Below are positions 1 to 5,771 of a DNA stretch of 6,066 nt, in pieces (positions within the stretch are counted from its first letter, which is position 1; each line of letters opens with the position of its first letter). Location: the NCBI GenBank assembly GCA_903825675.1, contig CAIKBN010000148.1, positions 1 through 6,066 on the forward strand, written 5' to 3'. The notes beneath the pieces are model-generated. The model ran no database searches, was not told the origin of the DNA, and worked only from the letters and a program-made list of their open reading frames with translations. A program made the translations under genes and the position numbers. The DNA is from an uncultured archaeon (GTDB lineage Archaea; Aenigmatarchaeota; Aenigmatarchaeia; GW2011-AR5).

Positions 1-224
1 TGATAGGGTTTTTTTATATCCAGGCTTCTTCTTATCATCTGCTCCTTTTCTTCTGCTGTGAATGGATTATAAAAAGTGTGGCTGAATTGCGATGATCCTA
101 TGCCTATAATTATTTCTTCTATATCATTGTCATTGTACATTTCCCTGACAACGCTAAGGTGGCCTAAATGAAAGGGCTGGAACCTTCCGACAAAGATACC
201 TCTTTTTGCTTTTTTGTATGTCAT
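1..224 (-). CDS. nadM: Nicotinamide-nucleotide adenylyltransferase, archaeal type (partial, N-terminal 74 residues)
   Basis: Transfers AMP from ATP to NMN or nicotinate mononucleotide to form NAD or deamido-NAD, in the cytosol. The gene starts at ATG 222-224 and runs off the left edge. The first 74 residues are visible, of roughly 170 expected for the family. The nucleotidyltransferase signature [10 protein letters not shown] is at residues 13-22. The archaeal NadM block [10 protein letters not shown] at 41-50, followed by NPFTAEEK at 53-60, excludes most other HxGH nucleotidyltransferases. The start overlaps the stop of the nucleoside hydrolase in an ATGA junction. A GGAGG at 234-238, nine bases upstream and inside the preceding gene, supports this start and coupled translation. 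It is the last visible gene of the operon. Identification is firm; only the C-terminal part is unseen. Confidence 0.93.
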   Translation of the reverse strand, partial: MTYKKAKRGIFVGRFQPFHLGHLSVVREMYNDNDIEEIIIGIGSSQFSHTFYNPFTAEEKEQMIRRSLDIKKPY

Positions 225-1048
225 TTTTCATAGCCTCCGATTCTCCTCAGAAATTGATCTTTAAAATCAATTTTTAATCCTGTGGCAACCTCGATATTTC
301 CGTATCTTTCAGTCGAGACTATAGCGGGATTTTCGGCAACAGCAACTGTCAACGGGTCATATAGATAAGAAACATGATATCTGCTGTTTCTTAGCCAGTT
401 CAGGGCATTCTGGTATACAAGTTCTGACCACGGCTCGCCCCGTTTAAGCATGGCTTCAAAATCTTTCATAGTGAGGTAGGTTTGCTTGCTTAGTTCAGTT
501 GTTATCAGCGTAATAGGCACGCCTGAATTGAAAACAATGGATGCAGCATCCGGGTCTGCTTTTGTATTATGCGCATCCTTGTTAAATAAAAATTTACCAT
601 CTTTTTCTTTTCCCCTGTTCATAAGATATATCCTATTTATATGATTCTTTGCATCCGGAAATGCCTGAAAAAGTCTTGCGATATTGGTATAAGGGGCTAT
701 AGCGATGATGTCTAGACCTTCATTCTTGTTCAAGATACTACTAAGAAATTTATCAATGTCTGTTTTTTCTAAGGTTATGCCTTCAATTCCAGCTCCCTCG
801 CCCACAAAATCGAACCAATAAATCATTTCAGATTTCAAGGGCTTTTCATGGCCTGCAACAACAGGTATGATGGATTCAGGTCTGATCATCTGACAAAGCC
901 TTTTGGCGATTTTTCCCCTTATTTCCGTATTGCCGTGTACGGTTGTTACTGCCTTTAGATCGAGCTCTGGTGACTTTAACGCGTAAAGCAAGGCGAGTGC
1001 ATCATCAACGTCTGTTCCAATGTCTGTATCGATAATAACTTTTCTCAT
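221..1048 (-). CDS. Nucleoside hydrolase (inosine/uridine-preferring family), divergent active site
   Basis: A 275-residue member of the family that cleaves the N-glycosidic bond of ribonucleosides using a bound calcium ion. The N-terminal aspartate motif is [14 protein letters not shown] at residues 7-20, with D9, D15, D16 as likely metal or water-binding residues. Also seen are HGN at 38-40, the APYTNIA loop at 118-124 (T121 the likely calcium ligand), N161 with DPDAA at 165-169, and YDPL at 230-233 with D231. Three family positions look altered: the histidine usually before the last aspartate is Y230, the glutamate usually two residues before the N161 equivalent is A159, and the usual MGG is MNRG at 143-146. 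It is somewhat shorter than the usual 300-plus residues. The start has GGTG at 1057-1060, eight bases upstream. It overlaps nadM by an ATGA junction. Given its neighbours, nicotinamide or nicotinate riboside is a plausible substrate, but that is inference. Confidence 0.88.
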   Translation of the reverse strand: MRKVIIDTDIGTDVDDALALLYALKSPELDLKAVTTVHGNTEIRGKIAKRLCQMIRPESIIPVVAGHEKPLKSEMIYWFDFVGEGAGIEGITLEKTDIDKFLSSILNKNEGLDIIAIAPYTNIARLFQAFPDAKNHINRIYLMNRGKEKDGKFLFNKDAHNTKADPDAASIVFNSGVPITLITTELSKQTYLTMKDFEAMLKRGEPWSELVYQNALNWLRNSRYHVSYLYDPLTVAVAENPAIVSTERYGNIEVATGLKIDFKDQFLRRIGGYEK

Positions 1049-1119
1049 TCTAGAAACACCTTATCAACTACTCTTTTGAAAGGAAATTCTTCATAAATTT
1101 CTCTAAATTTCATTTTCAT
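1045..1119 (-). CDS. Possible 24-residue leader or microprotein in the nadE-hydrolase gap
   Basis: The gap between nadE and the nucleoside hydrolase is almost filled by a short open frame. It starts at ATG 1117-1119, with a second in-frame ATG at 1111-1113, and its TGA stop at 1045-1047 overlaps the hydrolase ATG in the ATGA arrangement used at other junctions of this operon. The peptide is rich in charged and aromatic residues (it contains FREIYEEFPF and ends in KVFLE), without a transmembrane segment or recognisable motif. No strong Shine-Dalgarno site precedes it. It could be a real microprotein, a device for coupling translation across the gap, or chance; a frame this short can arise by chance in AT-rich DNA. 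I do not recognise a family. Confidence 0.33.
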   Translation of the reverse strand: MKMKFREIYEEFPFKRVVDKVFLE

Positions 1120-1125
1120 AACACT

Positions 1126-1860
1126 TTATCTTTCTATTAAATGCCTCAATGACGGCATTGGCGGCATTTCTCTTTTGTGCTTTGAATCGATGATCATTTT
1201 TTCAACTCTTTCTGTATATGCCGGATCTATGCCTTTTGTATCTCCTTTTAGTATTCTATCAAGGGTTTGATAATTCATTCCAAAATCAGCTTCATCAGTT
1301 TGGCCAGGGAATAGATCAGCACTAGGCTTCTTGTCTATTATTTTTTGCGGAATTCCGATGTATTTTGCAAGTTCCCAGACTTCTGTTTTATATAAATCAG
1401 CTATTGGCTCAAAATCAGCTCCTGCATCACCATGCTTTGTAAAATATCCTGTCATTAATTCAGACCTATTGGTTGTACCTAGTACTAGAAGCTTTTTCTC
1501 ATTAGCAAGACCGTAAAGAAGAGACATTCTTGTCCTTGCCATCAAGTTTTGTTTGGTCAGTTCCTCTTTGAAGTTGCCAACACGCTCAAAACTCTCAACA
1601 ATATCTCTTATGTTATTTACTTCGTAATTTATTTTCAGAATTTCTGCCAGTTTGATTGCATCTGATGTAGTCCCATTTTCATGATAAGGCATTATACGAC
1701 AATAAACCCTTTCATTGCCAATTGCGTCAATAGCAAGGTAGGCAACAACAGCAGAATCTAAGCCACCGCTTAATCCAAGGCATGCTCCTGCAGCACCAGA
1801 ACTATGGACCTTATCTCTGATAAAATATACGATCTCCTGTTTAACATCTTCATAACCCAT
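1126..1860 (-). CDS. nadE: NH3-dependent NAD synthetase
   Basis: Amidates deamido-NAD to NAD with ATP and ammonia, the last step of NAD synthesis. The 244-residue protein has the normal length for the ammonia-dependent archaeal and bacterial form. The PP-loop SGGLDS is at residues 31-36, NLMARTRMSLLY at 105-116, GTTNRSE at 128-134, GYFTKHGD at 138-145 with EPIADLYKTEVW at 151-162, and the NadE signature KPSADLFPGQTDE at 178-190. There is no N-terminal nitrilase-type glutaminase domain, so free ammonia or a separate donor is needed. All motifs expected for activity are present. The start lies one base after the stop of the nicotinamidase-like gene; only a weak AGGCGAT precedes it, so reinitiation by ribosomes finishing the upstream gene is likely. 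The preceding hydrolase, if a nicotinamidase, would release ammonia as well as nicotinate. Confidence 0.96.
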   Translation of the reverse strand: MGYEDVKQEIVYFIRDKVHSSGAAGACLGLSGGLDSAVVAYLAIDAIGNERVYCRIMPYHENGTTSDAIKLAEILKINYEVNNIRDIVESFERVGNFKEELTKQNLMARTRMSLLYGLANEKKLLVLGTTNRSELMTGYFTKHGDAGADFEPIADLYKTEVWELAKYIGIPQKIIDKKPSADLFPGQTDEADFGMNYQTLDRILKGDTKGIDPAYTERVEKMIIDSKHKREMPPMPSLRHLIER

Positions 1861-1861
1861 A

Positions 1862-2701
1862 TTATCGCCTGTCTAGGTATTCCTTGCTGGTTATGTAGTT
1901 TATACCAATCTGTTTGCACATCTTTTTGATTGCAAGGTCTGCAGTATCTTCTTCACCAAAACCAAGCGCAGGAACAATCAGATGCGTTGCACCGTCTGCG
2001 ATTATGTTGACTTCTGCATCAGGAAAGATCTGTTTTACACCGCTTGCTGTCTGATAAATGCATATACCCATCACTACACCAGTATGGTTTATAATCAGAT
2101 CCTTTCCTTTACCATATTTTTGCTTAAGCAGGGTGAATGCATTCATCTCCATTGTCGGTGCTCCCTTAACATAGCCCATCCATTCTGTTGATTGTATGGC
2201 TGAGCCGTTGAACATGTGTTTTGCATTAATTACATATTTTATGTCGCCGTCTAGAAAACTCTCAGAATTCAGTTTCTTCACCCCAAACGTATCCTCGACG
2301 TCCTTGTATGAAAAAGCGGGTTTTTTCTCAGCTTCTCCGTCATAATCCTGAAAAAAGACATGTCTTGGTACTATCAGGCCTGATGGAAGATCATTTACGA
2401 GTTCGTTGAAAGTATCGGTAAGCTCTGGAGAAACTGTCTTTCCTTTCCCAACCCCTAATTTTTCTAAGTCATACCAGTCCTTCTTTATCAGGTTGTGGGC
2501 AGGATACAAACCGCCATTTGCTTTAAATTCAGAGCTACCTCTGGTATGAATATCGACAAGATATATCCATAAATCAGAATCCTTTGCTACTCTTATTGCA
2601 GTTTGTTTTTGTTCATCAGTAGTTCCACAATAGAAATTTCCATTGCTATCAGTAAAGGATTTCCCCCAATCTACCAAATCTTCGATTATTAATTTTGCCA
2701 T
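1862..2701 (-). CDS. Nicotinamidase-like cysteine hydrolase (isochorismatase superfamily), enlarged
   Basis: Probably an amidase hydrolysing nicotinamide, or a related amide, to the acid and ammonia. The superfamily core is visible. LIIED at residues 4-8 gives the likely catalytic D8 (D11 is an alternative). The metal triad is D50 and H52 (LVDIH) with H69 (GGLYPAH at 63-69). K161 in VINAKH is the candidate lysine, and C214 in GVVMGICIYQTA is the nucleophile position. The metal site is typical of nicotinamidases rather than of isochorismatases proper. At 279 residues it is much longer than the usual 180-210. The extra length lies mainly between H69 and K161, about 90 residues where roughly 25 are usual, so this is a distinct subfamily and its substrate may differ. 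It begins in a TAATG junction with the aminotransferase stop, with GGAGGT at 2710-2715 eight bases upstream. Neighbouring nadE and nadM favour nicotinamide or an analogue; I leave the gene symbol empty. Confidence 0.78.
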   Translation of the reverse strand: MAKLIIEDLVDWGKSFTDSNGNFYCGTTDEQKQTAIRVAKDSDLWIYLVDIHTRGSSEFKANGGLYPAHNLIKKDWYDLEKLGVGKGKTVSPELTDTFNELVNDLPSGLIVPRHVFFQDYDGEAEKKPAFSYKDVEDTFGVKKLNSESFLDGDIKYVINAKHMFNGSAIQSTEWMGYVKGAPTMEMNAFTLLKQKYGKGKDLIINHTGVVMGICIYQTASGVKQIFPDAEVNIIADGATHLIVPALGFGEEDTADLAIKKMCKQIGINYITSKEYLDRR

Positions 2702-3747
2702 TAAAATCTACCTCCACGTTCTCTTTCTTCGAAATATGGTGTCAAACAAAACCTGTAGCCGCTGCCTCGCCTGAAGGGTTTTACCAGTTCAAGCTGTTCA
2801 TGGCTGAGCTTTTCTGCATCCTCTCTGGTCAAATGGCCTAAGAGAAAAGAATCGCTTAATCGCATGCCTAAGCCAAATTCTTTATTTAATTCCTTCACAA
2901 TTTCTTCCTGAACATTCCTGTATTTTTCAAAGAGAGGTGTAGAACCATCTTTTCTGGGGCCCAGATTTTCAGCAATCTTAAGGGCATCAAAAAGGCGTTC
3001 TGTATCCTTAAACCATTTGTTTCCATACAGTGCAGGTATCTCATCCCTGCTGAAAGCAAAACCTCCGGCTCTAAAACGAAAGACACCATAAGGTTTGCTG
3101 AAAGACATAACAACAGCTGGAATGTTCTCATGGCTCACATCGAACTCATACGGCCTGGTTGCACCAACATATGCCAAATCCAGAACTACCCTGTGACCAG
3201 CGTCGCAAAGATTTCTTATTAAATCATTAGGTATTATATTCCCATCTCGTGCAGATGGGTTTGATATGAACCAGACTCCAGATTGAAGTTTACGAAGGTC
3301 TGTTTCATCAGGTTCGATGGAATTTACGCCTATCCCATATGCTTTTGCATATTCGCTGTAGCCCTCGTACTCGCCGTCAAGAACATTTATAGCTTTGGTT
3401 CCATCTGTCTGGATTTTTTTCAAGACTTCACGAATACCCTCGCTAGAGCCGGAGGTTGGATAATTATATTTAAAGTCTCCTAGGTTTGGAACCAGAGGCA
3501 GGTATGCACTTACTATTCTCTTGGTTATAGGAACATGAATCTCATCCATGTTAACATAGCCTTCTGGCGTAGCTGGTATTTCAAGAGGCGGACTGAACAG
3601 CTGCTCAAGGCTTTTATAGACTTCTTCAGCAGGTGTTGTAACCAAATACATGCTGCCTGGTATTGCATGCGGTACTTCACGAAGCAATGGCCTTACTTCA
3701 GGGAAAAAATAGCAGTAAACTGCTTTCATCGCCTTTAGCTCTGTCAT
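2701..3747 (-). CDS. PLP-dependent aminotransferase, fold type I (class I/II-like), unknown substrate
   Basis: A 348-residue aminotransferase-fold enzyme with the expected cofactor-site residues. SGSSEGIREVL at 99-109 is the phosphate-side helix region. NPSARDG at 163-169 contains the Asn-Pro that packs on the cofactor. D190 and Y193 (VVLDLAY) should bind the pyridine nitrogen and the O3' oxygen. SFSKPYGVFRFRAG at 215-228 contains the Schiff-base lysine K218 and the phosphate-binding arginine. R332 in YRFCLTP is placed like the arginine that binds the substrate carboxylate. It therefore appears catalytically intact, acting on a carboxylate-bearing amine, either as an aminotransferase or as a related lyase. 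The start has GGAGG at 3757-3761 and overlaps the radical SAM stop (ATGA). It has no standard role in NAD synthesis, so its presence between a radical SAM gene and a nicotinamidase-like gene is unexplained. I cannot name the substrate. Confidence 0.86.
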   Translation of the reverse strand: MTELKAMKAVYCYFFPEVRPLLREVPHAIPGSMYLVTTPAEEVYKSLEQLFSPPLEIPATPEGYVNMDEIHVPITKRIVSAYLPLVPNLGDFKYNYPTSGSSEGIREVLKKIQTDGTKAINVLDGEYEGYSEYAKAYGIGVNSIEPDETDLRKLQSGVWFISNPSARDGNIIPNDLIRNLCDAGHRVVLDLAYVGATRPYEFDVSHENIPAVVMSFSKPYGVFRFRAGGFAFSRDEIPALYGNKWFKDTERLFDALKIAENLGPRKDGSTPLFEKYRNVQEEIVKELNKEFGLGMRLSDSFLLGHLTREDAEKLSHEQLELVKPFRRGSGYRFCLTPYFEERERGGRF

Positions 3748-4637
3748 AGTATCCTGCCTCCGTGTATGTTTTCCCAGCTTGTTGTAAGAATGCCTTCTGG
3801 GAAGAATATAAGCTGCCTTATTTCTTTTTCTCCTGCATAATTGGTCAGGCCTGTTGAGATGCAGACGTTCTGTTTATATGGTTTGATTTCGTAAACACCC
3901 GCTCCATGAGGAAGTGTATCACACAAGGCTCCATTTTTTTCCAAATATCTGGCAAGATCCTTGTATGCATCACTGTCAAAATCTATCCTGTTTTCAGTTA
4001 TGAAGCGTGCAATTTCCTTGTCCATAGAATCATGAGGCACATCAGCCCTTCTTAGGGTTAACTGATGAACACCATGCTTCTTAGCAAAGCTCATTAGATT
4101 TTTGGCTTCTTCAACGCTATCAACGTAATTCTTCAACATGACACATGAGAGCCTTGTTCTCAGGCCTTTTGAGCTAAGTTTTTCAATAAGCTTTGGCAGC
4201 TCATAGTAATCCCCGCTTTTTGGTCTAGACATTGCTTTATTTTTTGCATCGTCATAATGGTAGATGGAAACAGCTACAAAATCTAATCCAAAGTATTTCC
4301 ACTCGTCAATTTTGTTGTCGTAATATTTTCCTCCATTTGCTAAAAGATATCCGTTGGTCTGGAGCTCTCTTTTGTCAAAGGGCTTGCCCCTAAGAAGCAT
4401 CAGATATTGTGTAATCTGATCGGGAAATAGCGTAGGTTCACCCTTTCCGGTAATTAACACATTTTCTGCGCCATGATTTGTGGCAATCTGGGTTGCTTTT
4501 TCGAAGGTTTCCCAATCAACACTTGGCTTTTCGTAACCGATGCCTTGATTGGGCGTCATTCTAGAAATGCAAATAGGACACTTATTTGTACAGTCCATAT
4601 TCCCTGCAATAATCGTATAAGTTAATGCCTTTTTCAT
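3744..4637 (-). CDS. Radical SAM enzyme, first gene of the NAD-linked operon
   Basis: A 297-residue enzyme that should cleave S-adenosylmethionine at a [4Fe-4S] cluster to start radical chemistry. The cluster motif is C16, C20, C23 (CTNKCPIC, the canonical CX3CX2C). The SAM-binding GEPT is at 66-69, QTNG at 93-96 and a VAVSIYHY strand follows, giving the usual partial barrel. Only two further cysteines are apparent in the C-terminal third, so there is no SPASM or twitch-type cysteine array. The frame is open to an ATG at 4716-4718, which would add 27 residues. I choose the ATG at 4635-4637 because AGGTGGG at 4643-4649 lies five bases upstream, whereas the two upstream ATGs have no such site. 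The stop overlaps the aminotransferase start (ATGA). The family is clear; the reaction and substrate are not. A maturase, a carbon-skeleton rearrangement, or modification of a pyridine or nucleotide are all possible. Confidence 0.9.
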   Translation of the reverse strand: MKKALTYTIIAGNMDCTNKCPICISRMTPNQGIGYEKPSVDWETFEKATQIATNHGAENVLITGKGEPTLFPDQITQYLMLLRGKPFDKRELQTNGYLLANGGKYYDNKIDEWKYFGLDFVAVSIYHYDDAKNKAMSRPKSGDYYELPKLIEKLSSKGLRTRLSCVMLKNYVDSVEEAKNLMSFAKKHGVHQLTLRRADVPHDSMDKEIARFITENRIDFDSDAYKDLARYLEKNGALCDTLPHGAGVYEIKPYKQNVCISTGLTNYAGEKEIRQLIFFPEGILTTSWENIHGGRIL

Positions 4638-4642
4638 TTCAA

Positions 4643-4649
4643 CCCACCT
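4643..4649 (-). promoter_or_regulatory. Ribosome binding site deciding the radical SAM start
   Basis: AGGTGGG on the minus strand lies five bases before ATG 4635-4637. It matches the anti-Shine-Dalgarno-type sites before the other operon genes, while the ATGs at 4671-4673 and 4716-4718 have no comparable site at the right distance. It argues for the shorter protein. Confidence 0.65.
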
Positions 4650-4711
4650 ATTAAGGTATGTTTGACTATCCATTGTAATGATATAACCCTGCCGGGATTT
4701 CAAACATTGTT

Positions 4712-4725
4712 GTAGCATGTGCTAC
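4712..4725. promoter_or_regulatory. 14-base palindrome in the operon leader (possible operator or hairpin)
   Basis: GTAGCA-TG-TGCTAC is a perfect inverted repeat of six-base arms around two bases. It sits downstream of the candidate TATA boxes and upstream of the preferred radical SAM start. An overlapping pairing, TTGTAG with CTACAA on the minus strand, extends the symmetry. It could be a repressor site just downstream of the transcription start, or form a five-base-pair RNA stem with a four-base loop. If the upstream ATG 4716-4718 were the true start, the palindrome would overlap it. Confidence 0.4.
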
Positions 4726-4777
4726 TACAAACTGCATTTGCCACGTAATTCATCTTTTATGACAAAGGGGTAAACGA

Positions 4778-4785
4778 TGTATAAA
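4778..4785 (-). promoter_or_regulatory. Candidate TATA box of the NAD-linked operon
   Basis: The minus strand reads TTTATACA here, close to the archaeal consensus, between the protease stop and the radical SAM gene. A start of transcription about 26 bases downstream would be near 4756, giving a leader of about 120 bases to the ATG at 4637. A second candidate, TTTAAATA at 4793-4800, is 15 bases further upstream. I cannot tell which is used. Confidence 0.45.
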
Positions 4786-4812
4786 GGATAAGTATTTAAA
4801 CGAAATCCTGAT

Positions 4813-5592
4813 TCATTCAATCATATACCCAACAACGTCGCTGATGGCTACAACTTCTTTTGTCGGCATGTTCCACTGGGTCATGGTATAGTTGTTCACA
4901 TCGATGGTTTTTGGCACGTAATAGATTCTCTGATACACAAAGCGGCCGATTTTTTGTTCCTGAACTTTCTGTTCGTAGTACTGAAGTTTGCCTTGGCCTT
5001 TTGGTATCAGGAATAAGGTCATGTTGTTTTCAGCAGCTGCAGCAGCTTTTTCCAAGATGCCGCCTATGGGTCCGATAGTACTGTCGTTGTTTATGGTTCC
5101 TGTGATTACTGCATTGCTGCGGACGGTTTTTCCTTCAATAGCAGCTATAACTGCTGTTGTCATGGCTGCGCCTGCTGAAGGGCCGCCAAGGACCTCGCCT
5201 GTTATATTAAAAGATAAAATAATATCCCTGTCACCGAGGCTTTTGCCTGTGTACGACTCTGCTACTTTGGTGGCGGTTTCTGCTGACTGCTGGGTATCTG
5301 GCTCCAGAAACGGATTAGTGTTGATCAGGACCCGACCTTCACCGCCTGGCCTGATTTCTGCAGTGACTTTTCCTATAAGGCCGGCATTGTCCTGGCTGCT
5401 CACAGCAACCATATTGGAGGTTGCGTATACTATTTTTGTTGTTTCTATGAGCTTCAGCTGCTTTGCATTGCCTGCAAAATTAATTTCATAGGCAAGCGAT
5501 GCAAAAAGAAAGCCCATGACAAACACCAGGATGTAAGACACGTTTCTGTAAGGTCTTTTTTCCATTCTTTTGGTTTTTGTATGGTTCTTCAT
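4813..5592 (-). CDS. Membrane-anchored Lon-like serine protease (Ser-Lys dyad, archaeal type)
   Basis: A 259-residue predicted membrane-bound endopeptidase with a Lon-type proteolytic domain and no ATPase domain. A basic N-terminus (residues 1-17) is followed by one hydrophobic segment at about 18-38, read as a signal anchor that places the protease domain outside the cytoplasmic face. The catalytic serine is S139 in GEVLGGPSAGAAM (132-144), and the lysine is K182 in GPIGGILEKAAAA. GTINNDSTIGP at 165-175 is the usual strand and turn before the lysine. These match the archaeal orphan Lon-domain proteins (COG1750-like), some of which are longer. The start at 5590-5592 has no clear Shine-Dalgarno site, but a TATA-like element is about 26 bases upstream, which fits a leaderless mRNA; M10 is an alternative start. 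It is separated from the NAD-linked operon by a promoter region and is probably functionally unrelated to it. Confidence 0.88.
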   Translation of the reverse strand: MKNHTKTKRMEKRPYRNVSYILVFVMGFLFASLAYEINFAGNAKQLKLIETTKIVYATSNMVAVSSQDNAGLIGKVTAEIRPGGEGRVLINTNPFLEPDTQQSAETATKVAESYTGKSLGDRDIILSFNITGEVLGGPSAGAAMTTAVIAAIEGKTVRSNAVITGTINNDSTIGPIGGILEKAAAAAENNMTLFLIPKGQGKLQYYEQKVQEQKIGRFVYQRIYYVPKTIDVNNYTMTQWNMPTKEVVAISDVVGYMIE

Positions 5593-5613
5593 AATAAATA
5601 CATCAATTAAAAA

Positions 5614-5621
5614 AATTTAAA
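5614..5621 (-). promoter_or_regulatory. TATA-like element of the protease gene (leaderless promoter)
   Basis: The minus strand reads TTTAAATT, centred about 26 bases upstream of the protease ATG at 5592. That spacing would put the transcription start at or next to the start codon, which explains the missing Shine-Dalgarno site. The element touches the end of the first 34-base repeat, so anything bound to the repeat would contact the promoter. Confidence 0.45.
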
Positions 5622-5652
5622 TGAAATCGTTGCTCTTTTTGTCGATTTCTTT
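5619..5652. repeat. 34-base direct repeat, copy 1, with internal inverted repeat
   Basis: Identical over 34 bases to 5686-5719. Inside it GAAATCG (5623-5629) and CGATTTC (5643-5649) form seven-base inverted arms around a 13-base centre that is T-rich on the plus strand. It lies immediately upstream of the protease TATA-like element. Candidate roles are a regulator binding site or an RNA hairpin. Confidence 0.85.
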
Positions 5653-5653
5653 C

Positions 5654-5683
5654 AAGAACAAAGTGATAATTTCAAATGTTCTT
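5654..5683. repeat. Inverted repeat between the two 34-base repeats
   Basis: AAGAACA (5654-5660) and TGTTCTT (5677-5683) are perfect seven-base inverted arms around 16 bases. They fill nearly all of the 33 bases between the repeat copies, giving a row of palindromic elements. Confidence 0.6.
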
Positions 5684-5685
5684 AA

Positions 5686-5719
5686 AAATGAAATCGTTGC
5701 TCTTTTTGTCGATTTCTTT
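5686..5719. repeat. 34-base direct repeat, copy 2, with internal inverted repeat
   Basis: Identical to copy 1, with start-to-start spacing of 67 bases. The inverted arms are GAAATCG (5690-5696) and CGATTTC (5710-5716). Its right end runs into the longer inverted repeat at 5717-5759. Confidence 0.85.
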
Positions 5720-5759
5720 TTGAATTCTTCTTCTAATAATTTCTAAAAGAATTCAAAAA
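5717..5759. repeat. Long inverted repeat with 13-base perfect arms
   Basis: TTTTTGAATTCTT (5717-5729) pairs perfectly with AAGAATTCAAAAA (5747-5759) around a 17-base AT-rich loop. It lies just past the stop of the zinc-ribbon gene and could form the stem of an RNA 3' end or a protein binding site. Confidence 0.6.
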
Positions 5760-5771
5760 AAGAAAAAATAA
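5755..5771 (-). terminator. T-rich terminator of the zinc-ribbon gene
   Basis: The minus strand has two runs of six and seven T, broken by one C, starting within three bases of the zinc-ribbon stop codon. Archaeal termination typically uses such U-rich tracts. The adjacent stem at 5717-5759 lies downstream of the T-tract in the direction of reading, so this is not a bacterial-style hairpin terminator. Confidence 0.45.

Noticed and set aside
1862..2701. Isochorismatase proper, in a siderophore-type pathway
   Set aside because: The D50-H52-H69 metal set is characteristic of nicotinamidases, and the flanking genes are for NAD synthesis rather than chorismate metabolism.
2895..3131. 78-codon minus-strand frame inside the aminotransferase gene
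   Set aside because: It sits in another frame of a gene with intact PLP-site motifs across the same bases, and shows no recognisable motif.
4637..4718. 27-residue N-terminal extension of the radical SAM enzyme
   Set aside because: The two upstream ATGs lack ribosome sites, the first lies inside the palindrome, and the cysteine motif at residue 16 of the shorter form is a normal position for the family.
4988..5491. 167-codon plus-strand open frame opposite the protease
   Set aside because: It lies wholly antisense to a protein with clear catalytic motifs and has no domain of its own; it is a shadow of the protease's codon usage.
5619..5719. Minimal CRISPR array (34-base palindromic repeats with a 33-base spacer)
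   Set aside because: There are only two repeats, no third copy at the expected spacing on either side, and no cas gene in the window. The supposed spacer is itself an inverted repeat, and the unit abuts a promoter. A regulatory or structural repeat is more likely.
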